Notes: generated from the sequence alone by a model not told the origin. A stretch of 33,899 nt of DNA from Alphaproteobacteria bacterium (GCA_017307275.1 JAFKFK010000051.1:1-33899), one strand, 5' to 3'. Positions 23,964 through 33,794 are shown, counted from the first letter of the stretch. A program made the numbers and translations.

Positions 23964-25070
23964 ATGAGCCTGCATCCGATGCCGGGCGTGCCGCGCGACA
24001 CGACGCGGCGCATCGGTCTCCTGGGCGGCTCGTTCAACCCCGCGCATCCGGGCCATCGGCATATCAGCTTGGAGGCGATGAAGCGGCTGGGCCTCGACGA
24101 GATCTGGTGGCTGGTCTCGCCGCAGAACCCGCTGAAGAGCGGCGACGGCATGGAGCCACTGCCGACACGCGTCGCCCGCGCCCGGCAGGTCGCCGCCCAT
24201 CCGCGCATCCGCGTCGACGCCCCCGAACTGCTGCTTGGGACGCGCTACACGCTCGATACGGTACGGGCGCTGAGCCGGATCTACCCCAAGGCCCGCTTCG
24301 TCTGGCTGATGGGTGCCGACATCCTGCCTCAGCTCGTCGATTGGGCAGGCTGGCGCGATCTCTTTGCCACGATCCCCATCGCCGCCTTCGCGCGGCCCGG
24401 CTGGGGCTACGCGGCGCTGGCGGCTACGGCGCCCCGCGCCTTCGCCCGCTACCGGGTTGACGCGGAAAATGCCCGTCAGCTCGCCTCTTGCGAGCCGCCG
24501 GCCTGGTGCTTTATCCCGAGCCGTCTGGACAGCCATTCGGCCACAGCCATCCGTGCCGTACGGCCGCGACGAACGAGAACGAAAGGAAAGACCATCTCCG
24601 ACCAAAATTCCTCCGCGGGGACGCGCCAGCTCCCCGACCGCCGCAAAGCCATCGACGCGCTGCTCACGCTGGTCCGTCGTTCGCTGGAGGACGACAAGGC
24701 CGAGGACGTCGTCGTCATCGATCTCAAGGGCAAGTCCGCCTTCGCCGACTACATGGTGATCGCCTCGGGCCGCTCGAACCGCCAGGTCGTGGCCATCGCC
24801 GACCATCTCGCTGAGAAACTGAAGCAAAACGGCCATGGCTACACGCCGGTCGAAGGCAAGCAGGGCGGCGACTGGGTCCTCGTCGATGCCGGCGACGTGG
24901 TCGTCCATATCTTCCGCCCCGAGCCCCGCGCCTTCTACGCGCTGGAGAAGATGTGGGCGCTGGAGAACGAGGCCGCGGCCAAGCCTGTGAAGGCCAAGCC
25001 CGTCAGGAAGGCACGCACGGTGAAGCCCAAAGTGGCCAAGCCGCCGGCCCGGCGTAAGCGAGCCTCGTGA
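23964..25070 (+). CDS. nadD: NadD in continuous frame with RsfS (possible fusion)
   Basis: A single 368-codon reading frame. Residues 1 to about 205 are nicotinate-nucleotide adenylyltransferase: GLLGGSFNPAHPGHRH (18-33) is the nucleotide-binding motif, GADILPQL is at 117-124, and HSATAIRA (191-198) stands for the usual SSTxIR. The enzyme adenylates nicotinate mononucleotide in NAD synthesis. Residues from about 222 onward are the ribosomal silencing factor RsfS, normally a separate gene next to nadD. No stop codon separates them. Either a bifunctional fusion is made, or RsfS starts internally at an ATC (see next entry). A base error removing an ATG and nearby stop would be the mundane alternative; no extra residues or frameshift are apparent. 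Confidence 0.85.
   Translation: MSLHPMPGVPRDTTRRIGLLGGSFNPAHPGHRHISLEAMKRLGLDEIWWLVSPQNPLKSGDGMEPLPTRVARARQVAAHPRIRVDAPELLLGTRYTLDTVRALSRIYPKARFVWLMGADILPQLVDWAGWRDLFATIPIAAFARPGWGYAALAATAPRAFARYRVDAENARQLASCEPPAWCFIPSRLDSHSATAIRAVRPRRTRTKGKTISDQNSSAGTRQLPDRRKAIDALLTLVRRSLEDDKAEDVVVIDLKGKSAFADYMVIASGRSNRQVVAIADHLAEKLKQNGHGYTPVEGKQGGDWVLVDAGDVVVHIFRPEPRAFYALEKMWALENEAAAKPVKAKPVRKARTVKPKVAKPPARRKRAS
24594..25070 (+). CDS. rsfS: Ribosomal silencing factor RsfS, possible ATC start
   Basis: The RsfS part: DALLTLVRRSLEDDKAEDVVVIDLKG and the FADYMVIASGRSNRQV, QGGDWVLVDAGDVVVHIF and YALEKMW segments are diagnostic. RsfS binds L14 and blocks subunit joining in stationary phase. An AAGGA (24584-24588) lies before ATC at 24594 and the codons after it read S-D-Q-N-S-S, a plausible RsfS N-terminus; no ATG, GTG or TTG occurs before the conserved domain. 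If used, the product has 158 residues. It ends in a Lys/Pro/Ala-rich basic tail of about 35 residues, longer than usual. The gene order nadD-rsfS-rlmH is conserved in bacteria. Confidence 0.6.
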   Translation: MSDQNSSAGTRQLPDRRKAIDALLTLVRRSLEDDKAEDVVVIDLKGKSAFADYMVIASGRSNRQVVAIADHLAEKLKQNGHGYTPVEGKQGGDWVLVDAGDVVVHIFRPEPRAFYALEKMWALENEAAAKPVKAKPVRKARTVKPKVAKPPARRKRAS

Positions 25071-25083
25071 ACAGGCGAGCTCC

Positions 25084-25542
25084 TTGAAGCTGACGATCGC
25101 CGCCATCGGCCGCGCCGGGCGCGGACCGGAGCGCGATCTCTACGAACACTATGCCGGCCGCATCCGGTGGCCGCTGACGCTTCGCGAGCTCGAGGAGAAG
25201 CGCAAGCTGCCGCCACCGCAGCTCATGCAGCGCGAAGGCGAGTTGCTGCTGCAGGCGGTGCCGGCCGGCGCGACCCTCGTGGCGCTGGACCGCCGCGGCA
25301 AGGTGCTGGACAGCGAAGCCTTTGCCGCCCGGCTGGGCACCTGGCGTGACAATTCGGTGTCGGACCTCGCCTTTCTGATCGGTGGCGCCGACGGTCACAC
25401 CGAACAGCTCCTGCAAAAATCCGCTCTCGTTCTGTCATTTGGCACCATGACATGGCCGCACATGCTGGCCCGCGGCATGCTGGCGGAGCAGATCTACCGG
25501 GCGCAGCAGTTACTGGCCGGGCATCCTTACCATCGCGCCTGA
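25084..25542 (+). CDS. rlmH: 23S rRNA m3-pseudouridine-1915 methyltransferase
   Basis: A 152-residue SPOUT methyltransferase that methylates pseudouridine 1915 of 23S rRNA in 70S ribosomes. IGGADGH (99-105), SFGTMTWPHML (118-128) and the closing GHPYHR (146-151) form the knot and SAM site. Start is TTG at 25084, 13 bases after the NadD/RsfS stop, since no other start gives the conserved MKLTIAAIGR N-terminus. Confidence 0.96.
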   Translation: MKLTIAAIGRAGRGPERDLYEHYAGRIRWPLTLRELEEKRKLPPPQLMQREGELLLQAVPAGATLVALDRRGKVLDSEAFAARLGTWRDNSVSDLAFLIGGADGHTEQLLQKSALVLSFGTMTWPHMLARGMLAEQIYRAQQLLAGHPYHRA

Positions 25543-25607
25543 ACAGGCATGGAAGGGCGTCGATTTTGCCTCTGTTCTGACGAAAAACCGGGGCTACATT
25601 GAAAACC

Positions 25608-26195
25608 ATGCACCCTTTCTCCCGATGGCTTCTGGCCGCCTCCGCCTCCCTGCTCGTGGCCGCCGCGGCGACCTCTGCGATGGCTCAGTCGACGCCTGTC
25701 CAGAAGCCAGGCGTCAAGCCGGTGCGGTCGATTCCCTACGTCTCGATCACCGGCGATGACGGCAAGCAGCGGCACTACGAGACCAACGCCATCCCGTTGC
25801 TGTTCAACCGCGCCTGCTTTGGCTGGCGCATGTATCTCGGTGGCCCCAACCGCGTCGTATCCCTGAAGGAAGTGCTGACGACCTCGCAGCCTGCCGAGCA
25901 GGTGATTGCCGGTCCCGAGACCGAGGTCAGCGCCGACAAGACGAAGGCCACCACACGGATGTTCGAGACCGTGCAGGACGGCGTGCTGCAACGCTCCTGG
26001 TGCATCATCCCGGGCGATCCGCCGGGCACATATACCTACGACATCACGATCGACGGCGAGCCGCGCGGCGAGTTCGTGTTCTGCGCCATCGAAGTGCCCG
26101 ACCAGAATCCCAACACCGATCCGCGCGAACTCTCTTGCCCCAACAAGTTCAACGCGGTCGAGCGCGCCCAGCCGCACGGCCGGAAGGTATCGTAA
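25608..26195 (+). CDS. Exported Cys-containing protein coupled to gpmI
   Basis: A 195-residue precursor with signal peptide MHPFSRWLLAASASLLVAAA...AMA-Q. The mature domain has four Cys (NRACFGW, RSWCIIPG, FVFCAIEV, LSCPNKF), so two disulphides in the periplasm are plausible. A TTG three codons before the ATG would be an alternative start. Its TAA overlaps the gpmI ATG (TAATG), which implies translational coupling. I do not recognise the family; no enzymatic motif is seen. Confidence 0.85.
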   Translation: MHPFSRWLLAASASLLVAAAATSAMAQSTPVQKPGVKPVRSIPYVSITGDDGKQRHYETNAIPLLFNRACFGWRMYLGGPNRVVSLKEVLTTSQPAEQVIAGPETEVSADKTKATTRMFETVQDGVLQRSWCIIPGDPPGTYTYDITIDGEPRGEFVFCAIEVPDQNPNTDPRELSCPNKFNAVERAQPHGRKVS

Positions 26196-27793
26196 TGGCT
26201 GTCGCGTCTCATCCCCGTCCTGCCCTGCTCTGCATCCTCGACGGATGGGGCCATCGACCGGACCGCGCCTACAACGCCATCCTCGACGCCAAGACCCCCA
26301 ACTTCGATCGCATGATCTCGACCTGCCCGCAGGGTCTGATCGATGCGTCGGAAACGTTCGTCGGCTTGCCCAAGGGCCAGATGGGCAACTCCGAAGTCGG
26401 CCACATGAATCTCGGCGCCGGCCGGGTGGCGGTGCCCGATCTGCCCCGCATCGACAATGCGATCGAAGATGGCTCGCTGGCGAAGAATCCGATCCTGGCC
26501 GACGCCATCGCGACGCTGAAGAAGAATGGTGGCGCCTTCCATCTGATGGGCCTGGCCTCGCCGGGGGGCGTGCACGCGCACCAGGACCATCTCGTCTTCC
26601 TCGCCAATCTGATCGCAGGCCAGGGCGTGCCGGTCTGGATTCACGCCTTCCTCGATGGCCGCGACATGCCCCCGCGCAGTGCGCTGGAGTGCCTCGAGCC
26701 GATTCAGGCGGGCCTCAAGGCCGGCCTGCCGATCAAGTTCGCCACCGTCGCCGGCCGTTTCTATCCGATGGATCGCGACAAGCGCTGGGAACGCGTGACG
26801 CTGGCCTACGACGCGATTGTCGACGCCAAGGCCGATCAACACGCCGCAACACCGAAGGCAGCTGTCGAGCAAGCTTATGCCGCGAAGCTCGACGACGAGT
26901 TCGTGCTGCCGACGGTGATCGATGGCTATGACGGCATGAAGGATGGCGATGGCCTCCTGATGTTCAACTACCGCTCCGACCGTGCGCGTCAGATCCTGAC
27001 AGCGCTCCTCGATCCGCGTTTCGACGGCTTCAACCGGCCGCGCATCGTGAAGTTCGCCACGACGGTCGGCATGGTCGAGTATTCCGCAGCCCTCAGCCCC
27101 TTCCTGAAGACCCTGTTCCCGCCCGAGATCATCAAGATGGGTCTGGGCGAGACGGTGTCACGCGCCGGGCTCAAGCAGCTTCGCATCGCCGAGACCGAGA
27201 AATACGCGCACGTCACTTTCTTCTTCAACGGGGGCGAAGAGCGCGTGTTCGACGGCGAGGAGCGCATCCTGGTGCCCTCCCCCAAGGTCAAGACCTACGA
27301 TCTCAAGCCCGAGATGAGCGCGCCGGAAGTGACCGACAAGCTCGTCGAGGCGATCGGCTCGGGCAAGTTCAACCTGATCGTGGTCAACTTCGCCAATACC
27401 GACATGGTGGGCCATACCGGCGATCTCGCCGCCGCGACCAAGGCCGTCGAAGCCGTGGATACAGCCCTGGGGCGCCTCATGGAGGCGATCAAGGCGGCCG
27501 GCGGCGTGATGTTCGTCACCGCCGACCACGGCAATGCCGAGCAGATGTTCGACGAGCAGTCGCATCAGAAGCACACCCAGCACACGTTGAATCGCGTACC
27601 AGCGCTCCTTTTCAATGCCCCCGCCGGTGTCCATTCGCTGAGCGACGGCAAGCTCGCCGATGTTGCACCCACCATGCTGGCCCTGATGGGCGTACCGCAG
27701 CCCCAGGAAATGACCGGCCGGTCGCTGCTGTCGACCGCGGCCCGGCCGGCGGTCCTGACGGCCCCGCGTTCCGCAGCAGCGGCTTCTGCCTAA
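26195..27793 (+). CDS. gpmI: 2,3-bisphosphoglycerate-independent phosphoglycerate mutase
   Basis: A 532-residue Mn-dependent iPGM of glycolysis, interconverting 3- and 2-phosphoglycerate in the cytosol. The catalytic Ser66 lies in QMGNSEVGHMNLGAGR and Asp16 in LCILDGWGH; C-terminal metal ligands are in NTDMVGHTG and TADHGNAEQM. Length is near the usual 510, with a 20-residue Ala-rich tail extra. The ATG overlaps the preceding TAA. Confidence 0.96.
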   Translation: MAVASHPRPALLCILDGWGHRPDRAYNAILDAKTPNFDRMISTCPQGLIDASETFVGLPKGQMGNSEVGHMNLGAGRVAVPDLPRIDNAIEDGSLAKNPILADAIATLKKNGGAFHLMGLASPGGVHAHQDHLVFLANLIAGQGVPVWIHAFLDGRDMPPRSALECLEPIQAGLKAGLPIKFATVAGRFYPMDRDKRWERVTLAYDAIVDAKADQHAATPKAAVEQAYAAKLDDEFVLPTVIDGYDGMKDGDGLLMFNYRSDRARQILTALLDPRFDGFNRPRIVKFATTVGMVEYSAALSPFLKTLFPPEIIKMGLGETVSRAGLKQLRIAETEKYAHVTFFFNGGEERVFDGEERILVPSPKVKTYDLKPEMSAPEVTDKLVEAIGSGKFNLIVVNFANTDMVGHTGDLAAATKAVEAVDTALGRLMEAIKAAGGVMFVTADHGNAEQMFDEQSHQKHTQHTLNRVPALLFNAPAGVHSLSDGKLADVAPTMLALMGVPQPQEMTGRSLLSTAARPAVLTAPRSAAAASA

Positions 27794-27835
27794 TTTATTT
27801 GTGAGGCAGGGCCCTTCGCCAGCCGTGCCGCCGCC

Positions 27836-27865
27836 TTGATCCTGCCAAAGACCCCCCTGTATTCT
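27836..27865 (+). promoter_or_regulatory. Candidate promoter of ctpA
   Basis: TTGATC (27836-27841), an 18-base spacer and TATTCT (27860-27865) lie about 70 bases before the ctpA start in the 141-base gap after gpmI. The match is moderate. Confidence 0.4.
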
Positions 27866-27934
27866 CGATTCCGACGCTCGAAAACATTGGATCGTTGAGG
27901 CGACGGCCCCGGCGACCTTCCTGAAAGCACCCAA

Positions 27935-29362
27935 ATGACCTTTCTGCGCTCCGCTTCCATTGCCGCCGCGACCATGGCGTTCCTGGCCGGTCCCGCCCTC
28001 GCCCCGGCCTTCGCACAGAACAAAACCGACCCCAAGGCCGCTGGCGGCGACAAGAGCGAGCTCTACCAGCAGCTCAATTTGTTCGGCGACGTGCTGGAGC
28101 GCATCCGTCGCGACTATGTCGAGCCGGTTGAAGAGAAGACGCTGATCGAGAATGCCATCAACGGCATGCTGACCGCGCTCGATCCGCATTCGAGCTACAT
28201 GAACCCGAAGGCCTACAAGGACATGCAGGTCCAGACCAAGGGTGAGTTCGGCGGACTCGGCATCGAAGTCACGATGGAGAACGGCGTCATCAAGGTCGTG
28301 TCGCCGATCGACGATACGCCGGCAGCCAAGGCCGGCATCCAGGCCGGCGACCTGATCTTTGCGCTCGATGGCGAGCCGGTTCAGGGCCTGACTTTGCAGG
28401 AGGCCGTCGAAAGGATGCGCGGCAAGGTCGGCACGCCGATCAAGATCTCGATCCGTCGCGCCGGCAAGGATCCGTTCGACGTCTCGCTGACCCGCGAGAT
28501 CATCAAGGTGCGCTCGGTGCGCTCGCGCCTCGAGGGCGGCGACATCGGCTACATCCGCGTCACCTCCTTCACCGAACAGACGACCTCGGGCGTGCTCGAC
28601 GCCATCGAGAAGCTCAAGAAGGAAGCGGGCAACAAGCTCAAGGGCTACATCCTCGACCTGCGCAACAATCCGGGCGGCCTGCTCGACCAGGCGATCGCCC
28701 TGTCCGACGCCTTCCTCGACAAGGGCGAGATCGTCTCGGTCAAGGCGCGCAAGAGCGACGACGTCCAGCGCTGGAACGCCAAGCCCGGCGACGTGACCAA
28801 CGGCCTGCCCATCGTCGTGCTGGTGAACGGCGGCTCCGCCTCTGCCTCGGAGATCGTGGCCGGCGCCCTGCAGGATCATCGCCGCGCGATCATTCTCGGC
28901 ACGCGGTCCTTCGGTAAGGGCTCGGTCCAGACCATCATGCAGGTGACGGGCGGCGGCGCGATCCGTCTCACCACGGCGCTCTACTTCACGCCGTCGGGCC
29001 GTTCGATCCAGAAGGAAGGCATCAAGCCCGACATCGAGGTCGAGCCTGCCAAGATCGAGAATCTTCAGGCGCGTGGCGGCTTCCGCGAGGAGAACCTGCG
29101 CCGCTCGATCACCAACCCGAACGAGAAGCCGGGCGATGCCGCCAAGCCTGATGCCAAGGCGGACCCCAAGGCTGCCCCGAAGCCGGAAGCGAACAAGCCC
29201 GGCGACAAGAAGGACGAGAAGCCCGCGGCGAACCAGGCGAACCAGGCGACCCCGCCGGCCGATCCCGACGAGCCGCCGAAGGAACAGGCTGCCGACTATC
29301 AGCTCCTGCGTGCGGCCGATCTGATCCGCGGCATCTCGCTCTACAGCGGCCGCGCCAACTAA
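27935..29362 (+). CDS. ctpA: S41-family carboxy-terminal processing protease (CtpA)
   Basis: A 475-residue periplasmic protease with leader MTFLRSASIAAATMAFL...APAFA-Q, a PDZ domain (about 95-180: GEFGGLGIEV, AGIQAGDLIFALDG) and the S41 catalytic core with Ser303 in GGSASASEIVAGAL and Lys328 in GTRSFGKGSVQ. It trims C-terminal ends of envelope proteins and cell-wall hydrolases. After about residue 385 comes a 65-residue Lys/Pro/Ala/Asp-rich low-complexity segment before a final helix (YQLLRAADLIRGISL). In many alphaproteobacteria an envC-like gene lies between gpmI and ctpA; here it does not. Confidence 0.96.
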   Translation: MTFLRSASIAAATMAFLAGPALAPAFAQNKTDPKAAGGDKSELYQQLNLFGDVLERIRRDYVEPVEEKTLIENAINGMLTALDPHSSYMNPKAYKDMQVQTKGEFGGLGIEVTMENGVIKVVSPIDDTPAAKAGIQAGDLIFALDGEPVQGLTLQEAVERMRGKVGTPIKISIRRAGKDPFDVSLTREIIKVRSVRSRLEGGDIGYIRVTSFTEQTTSGVLDAIEKLKKEAGNKLKGYILDLRNNPGGLLDQAIALSDAFLDKGEIVSVKARKSDDVQRWNAKPGDVTNGLPIVVLVNGGSASASEIVAGALQDHRRAIILGTRSFGKGSVQTIMQVTGGGAIRLTTALYFTPSGRSIQKEGIKPDIEVEPAKIENLQARGGFREENLRRSITNPNEKPGDAAKPDAKADPKAAPKPEANKPGDKKDEKPAANQANQATPPADPDEPPKEQAADYQLLRAADLIRGISLYSGRAN

Positions 29363-29386
29363 GGCGCAGCCGTCGGAAATGAGATC

Positions 29387-30496
29387 GTGCCCGGCCAGCG
29401 ACAAGCCAACGGCCGAGCCAAGGGACAAGGGATCAGGCCGCAACGCAGCGGTCTGATCGCTGCTTATCTCCTGGTCTTTGCCATCATCGCCGGGTCAGCA
29501 GCCCTGGTCGTGGGCGGCATCTCCGTCACCGCTCCCGAAGTTGTCGACAAAGCCGTTGCAGCAACCCCGGCGCCAGCATCGGCGGCGGTTCAGTCCCTGC
29601 CGTTGCCCCTGCGTCCGCCGCCGTCGGGCTTTCGCAGTTTCTCGCCCGCAGAACTCGCTGCGATGGCCGAGACCACGAGCGACGGATTTCGCCTGCCACG
29701 CATTGCACCCGATGGCTGGACGCCCTGGATCGCCAATGCACGCCGCTTCGATCCCGCCGCGCCGCCCGCCCGCATCGGCCTCCTGATGATCAATCTCGGC
29801 GCCAGCGAAGCCGCGATGAAACGTGCCATCGAAGAGCTTCCGGCCGAGGTGAGTCTCGCCTTCCTGCCCGGTACGCCCGATCTGCCGCGCTGGCTCGCCC
29901 AGGCGCGCGCCTTCGGCCATGAAAGTTATCTGATGCTGCCGATCGAGGATCTGGGGACTGCCGAGCGCGGCATCCGCCCCATCGACAGCGCGGCGGATGC
30001 AGCGGAGAACCTTCGCCGCCTGCGGCTCGCCATGGCGCGCGGCGCGGGCTATGTCGGCCTGGTGGTGTCCTCGCCAAACCCTGTCAGCCAATCCGAGACC
30101 ATCCTGCGTCCGCTGGTGAAGGAGATTGCCGACCGCGGTCTGGCGCTTGTCGAAATCAATCCGACGCGGGAAACGACCCAACGGCTGACGAGCGAACTCG
30201 GGGCAGGATACGCCCGCAGCGCCGACGTGCTCGACTACAAACTGGCAGGCGAGAGTGTCCTGGAAAATCTCGATCGGTTGGCAGACTGGGTCGCCGATGC
30301 CACGCCCGGCCGCCCGCCACGGCATGCCTTCGGCGTCATGCAGCCCGATGACGAGGCAATCGACGCCATCGTGGCCTGGCGCAAGGGCCTGCGCGATCGC
30401 TCCACGATATCGTTTGTGCCCCTCATCGGACATTTCGAATGCCGCGACGCCTGCATGAAGCGCCTGCAAGTTCAGCCAGCGCAGCTTCGCCCATGA
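29387..30496 (+). CDS. Divergent polysaccharide deacetylase family protein
   Basis: A 369-residue protein with one N-terminal membrane anchor (LIAAYLLVFAIIAGSAALVVGG), a Pro/Ala linker and a periplasmic domain of the divergent polysaccharide deacetylase (YibQ/DUF610) family. LLMINLGASEAAMKRAIEELPAEVSLAFLPGT marks the domain start and HESYLMLPIED its second strand. The catalytic His/Asp set of true deacetylases is incomplete here, as in the family generally. Start is GTG at 29387 after GGAAATGAG. It lies 24 bases after ctpA and overlaps rppH by ATGA; a cell-envelope role with CtpA is inferred. Confidence 0.9.
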   Translation: MPGQRQANGRAKGQGIRPQRSGLIAAYLLVFAIIAGSAALVVGGISVTAPEVVDKAVAATPAPASAAVQSLPLPLRPPPSGFRSFSPAELAAMAETTSDGFRLPRIAPDGWTPWIANARRFDPAAPPARIGLLMINLGASEAAMKRAIEELPAEVSLAFLPGTPDLPRWLAQARAFGHESYLMLPIEDLGTAERGIRPIDSAADAAENLRRLRLAMARGAGYVGLVVSSPNPVSQSETILRPLVKEIADRGLALVEINPTRETTQRLTSELGAGYARSADVLDYKLAGESVLENLDRLADWVADATPGRPPRHAFGVMQPDDEAIDAIVAWRKGLRDRSTISFVPLIGHFECRDACMKRLQVQPAQLRP

Positions 30497-30963
30497 TGTC
30501 CGGCCGCCCCGAGGAATACCGCAAGAACGTCGGCTTGATGCTGATTGCGCCGGATCGGCGCATCTTCGTCGGCTGCCGTGTCAATCAACCTGACGCCTGG
30601 CAAATGCCTCAAGGCGGCATCGACGACGGCGAGAGTGCGATCGAGGCCGCCTGCCGCGAACTGCACGAGGAAGTCGGCACGACGAAAGCGCTGGTCATGC
30701 GCGAGAGTTCGAAGTGGATCAGCTACGAAGTGCCCGAGGAACGGCGGCCGCCCTACTGGAAGGGCCGCTGGCGTGGCCAGGCACAGAAGTGGTTTGCGTT
30801 GGCCTTCACCGGCAGCGACGCCGACATCGACATCCACGCCCACGACAAGGAATTCGAATCCTGGCGCTGGATCGGCGCACGCGACCTCTCCGCGCTGATC
30901 GTGCCGTTCAAGCGCGCCGTCTATGACGCCGTGTTCGAGGAATTTGCCGACCTGATCTCGTGA
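30493..30963 (+). CDS. rppH: RNA pyrophosphohydrolase (Nudix)
   Basis: A 156-residue Nudix hydrolase that removes pyrophosphate from mRNA 5' ends to begin decay. The Nudix box runs from Gly41 through Glu47, Arg55-Glu56, Glu59-Glu60 and Gly62. The N-terminal YRKNVGLMLIAPDRRIFVG and the segment YWKGRWRGQAQKWFALAF match RppH closely. The ATG at 30493 overlaps the preceding stop (ATGA). Convergent with the ferritin-like gene, 20 bases apart. Confidence 0.96.
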   Translation: MMSGRPEEYRKNVGLMLIAPDRRIFVGCRVNQPDAWQMPQGGIDDGESAIEAACRELHEEVGTTKALVMRESSKWISYEVPEERRPPYWKGRWRGQAQKWFALAFTGSDADIDIHAHDKEFESWRWIGARDLSALIVPFKRAVYDAVFEEFADLIS

Positions 30964-30983
30964 GGGCTCGCCTTCGGCGCCCC

Positions 30984-31802
30984 CTATGCGCCTTGGGCGG
31001 CAAGCTTGGCGGCGTTGCGACGCAGGAACCACAGGCCGGCCCGCGTCATCAGGTTGTTCAAGCGGCCCTGCGGTTCGAGGCCAATCGCCTTCAGTACCAT
31101 CGCCATGGCGCGCTGCACGTGGCTCGACCGATAGAGCGGATAGGCCCGACGCGCATAAGCCTGCATGTTGCGCTTGCGATCGTAGACCGCGCCGACCGGC
31201 TCGTTCGCCGCGAAGTAGGCATAGGCGAGCTCATCGTCCTCGCTCTCCGCCAGGCGTCCCCAGCCGATACGCAGTCGCGTCCAGCGGCTCAGCTTGTCGC
31301 GCTGCAAGCAGCGCCGCAGGTGTTCATAGAAGAGTTTGTAGTGACGGAACTCGTCGGCTGCGATCTTCGCGCAGACCTGCTTCAACACCGGCTCCTCGGT
31401 CGCGTCCTTGAGGGCGCTGTAATAGGAACTGGTGCCGGTCTCGACGATGCAGCGGGCCATCATCTCGCCCGCCTGGCTGCCACGCACCGAGCTGCTGGCA
31501 TCGAGCGGCAACTTGTAGCCCGTGCGGAAGCGATCGAAGGCAGCGTCAAAATCCCAAGAGGGGTCGGCAAGCTGGGCCCAGCGGCCAAGCGCCATGCCGT
31601 GCTGCACTTCCTCGACGACCCAATTGTTCACCGACTCGGTGAAGGCTGGATCGTCGGCGAAGACACGGCCGAGATAGATGCCGTAGTCGCCGCCGTTGCG
31701 TTCCACCAGGGCCGCGGCCTTGATGTTGCGCAGAATCTCGGGATCGACCTTCGAGGCATCGAAGCGATCCCAGGCGATCGTCTCGAGTGTCCAGTTACTC
31801 AT
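30984..31802 (-). CDS. Ferritin-like diiron protein
   Basis: A 272-residue helical protein with the complete diiron carboxylate set: Glu34, Glu65-x-x-His68 (WVVEEVQHG), Glu121 and Glu151-x-x-His154 (AADEFRHY). This E, ExxH, E, ExxH spacing is that of ferritin-like oxygenases and desaturases, so an oxidative activity is plausible. The start at 31802 gives MSNWTLETIAWDRFD, with GAGGA upstream; six extra codons upstream are possible. It lies between rppH and the ATP synthase operon with its own promoter. Substrate unknown. Confidence 0.88.
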   Translation of the reverse strand: MSNWTLETIAWDRFDASKVDPEILRNIKAAALVERNGGDYGIYLGRVFADDPAFTESVNNWVVEEVQHGMALGRWAQLADPSWDFDAAFDRFRTGYKLPLDASSSVRGSQAGEMMARCIVETGTSSYYSALKDATEEPVLKQVCAKIAADEFRHYKLFYEHLRRCLQRDKLSRWTRLRIGWGRLAESEDDELAYAYFAANEPVGAVYDRKRNMQAYARRAYPLYRSSHVQRAMAMVLKAIGLEPQGRLNNLMTRAGLWFLRRNAAKLAAQGA

Positions 31803-31824
31803 GGCGCCAATCCTCGGCATTCAT

Positions 31825-31866
31825 GTCGCTTAAACGTAATAAAGCGACGTTGGCCGCGGCTTTCAA
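31825..31866 (-). promoter_or_regulatory. Promoter with inverted repeat for the diiron protein
   Basis: On the minus strand TTGAAA (31861-31866), 17 bases and TTTATT (31838-31843) form a plausible promoter about 35 bases before the start. An inverted repeat GTCGCTT (31825-31831) / AAGCGAC (31842-31848) overlaps the -10 box and start point and could be a repressor site or, alternatively, a weak stem after atpC. Confidence 0.45.
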
Positions 31867-31915
31867 TGGCTAGGCCGTACAGAACTCGACGGAAAATTAC
31901 GCAGTGCCGCTGAAA

Positions 31916-32329
31916 TCAACGGCCGGCGTAATAAGCCTGAGCGCGCCGAAGATCCTTGGCGACAACCAGGCTCTTCTCGGCTGCCGCCTTCTCGGCGTCG
32001 GTCGCGGCGTCCATGAGATCGCGCTCCGCCGCACGCTCGCGCTCGGCAAGCTGCTCGGACGTCACCTGCTCGAACGGCAGGGCTTCGTCGGCCAGTACCG
32101 TGCAACGCTCAGGCGTCACCTCGGCGAAGCCGCCGGCCACCAAAAAACGCTGGTCGACCTTGTTGCCCTGGAAGACTTCCAGGACACCGGGGCGAACAGT
32201 CGAAATCAGCGGAGCATGGCCCGGCAGGACGCCGAAGTCGCCTTCGCTGCCCGGGACGACAACCATGTCGGCCTCGGTCGCGAGCAACTCGCGCTCGGGC
32301 ATTACCAGACGGAAGGAGACCTTGGCCAT
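31916..32329 (-). CDS. atpC: ATP synthase epsilon subunit
   Basis: A 137-residue F1 epsilon subunit. The N-terminal beta-sandwich has FRLVMPERELLATEADMVVVPGSEGDFGVLPGHAPLIS and the C-terminal helical part (SEQLAERERAAERDLMDA) regulates hydrolysis. The start at 32329 gives MAKVSFRLV; a longer frame lies inside atpD. It begins 4 bases after the atpD stop. Confidence 0.96.
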   Translation of the reverse strand: MAKVSFRLVMPERELLATEADMVVVPGSEGDFGVLPGHAPLISTVRPGVLEVFQGNKVDQRFLVAGGFAEVTPERCTVLADEALPFEQVTSEQLAERERAAERDLMDAATDAEKAAAEKSLVVAKDLRRAQAYYAGR

Positions 32330-32333
32330 CTGC

Positions 32334-33758
<1,425 letters not shown>

Positions 33759-33794
33759 TGCGGATCCCTTTCCTTCGATTGCCTGGCAGCCGGC

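Noticed and set aside
22512..25106. 864-codon open frame on the minus strand
   Set aside because: It lies entirely opposite proB, proA and nadD/rsfS, has His/Asp/Arg-rich composition typical of a GC-rich antisense frame and no recognisable domain.
27158..29443. 761-codon open frame on the minus strand
   Set aside because: Antisense shadow of gpmI and ctpA; no family features and the sense genes are certain.
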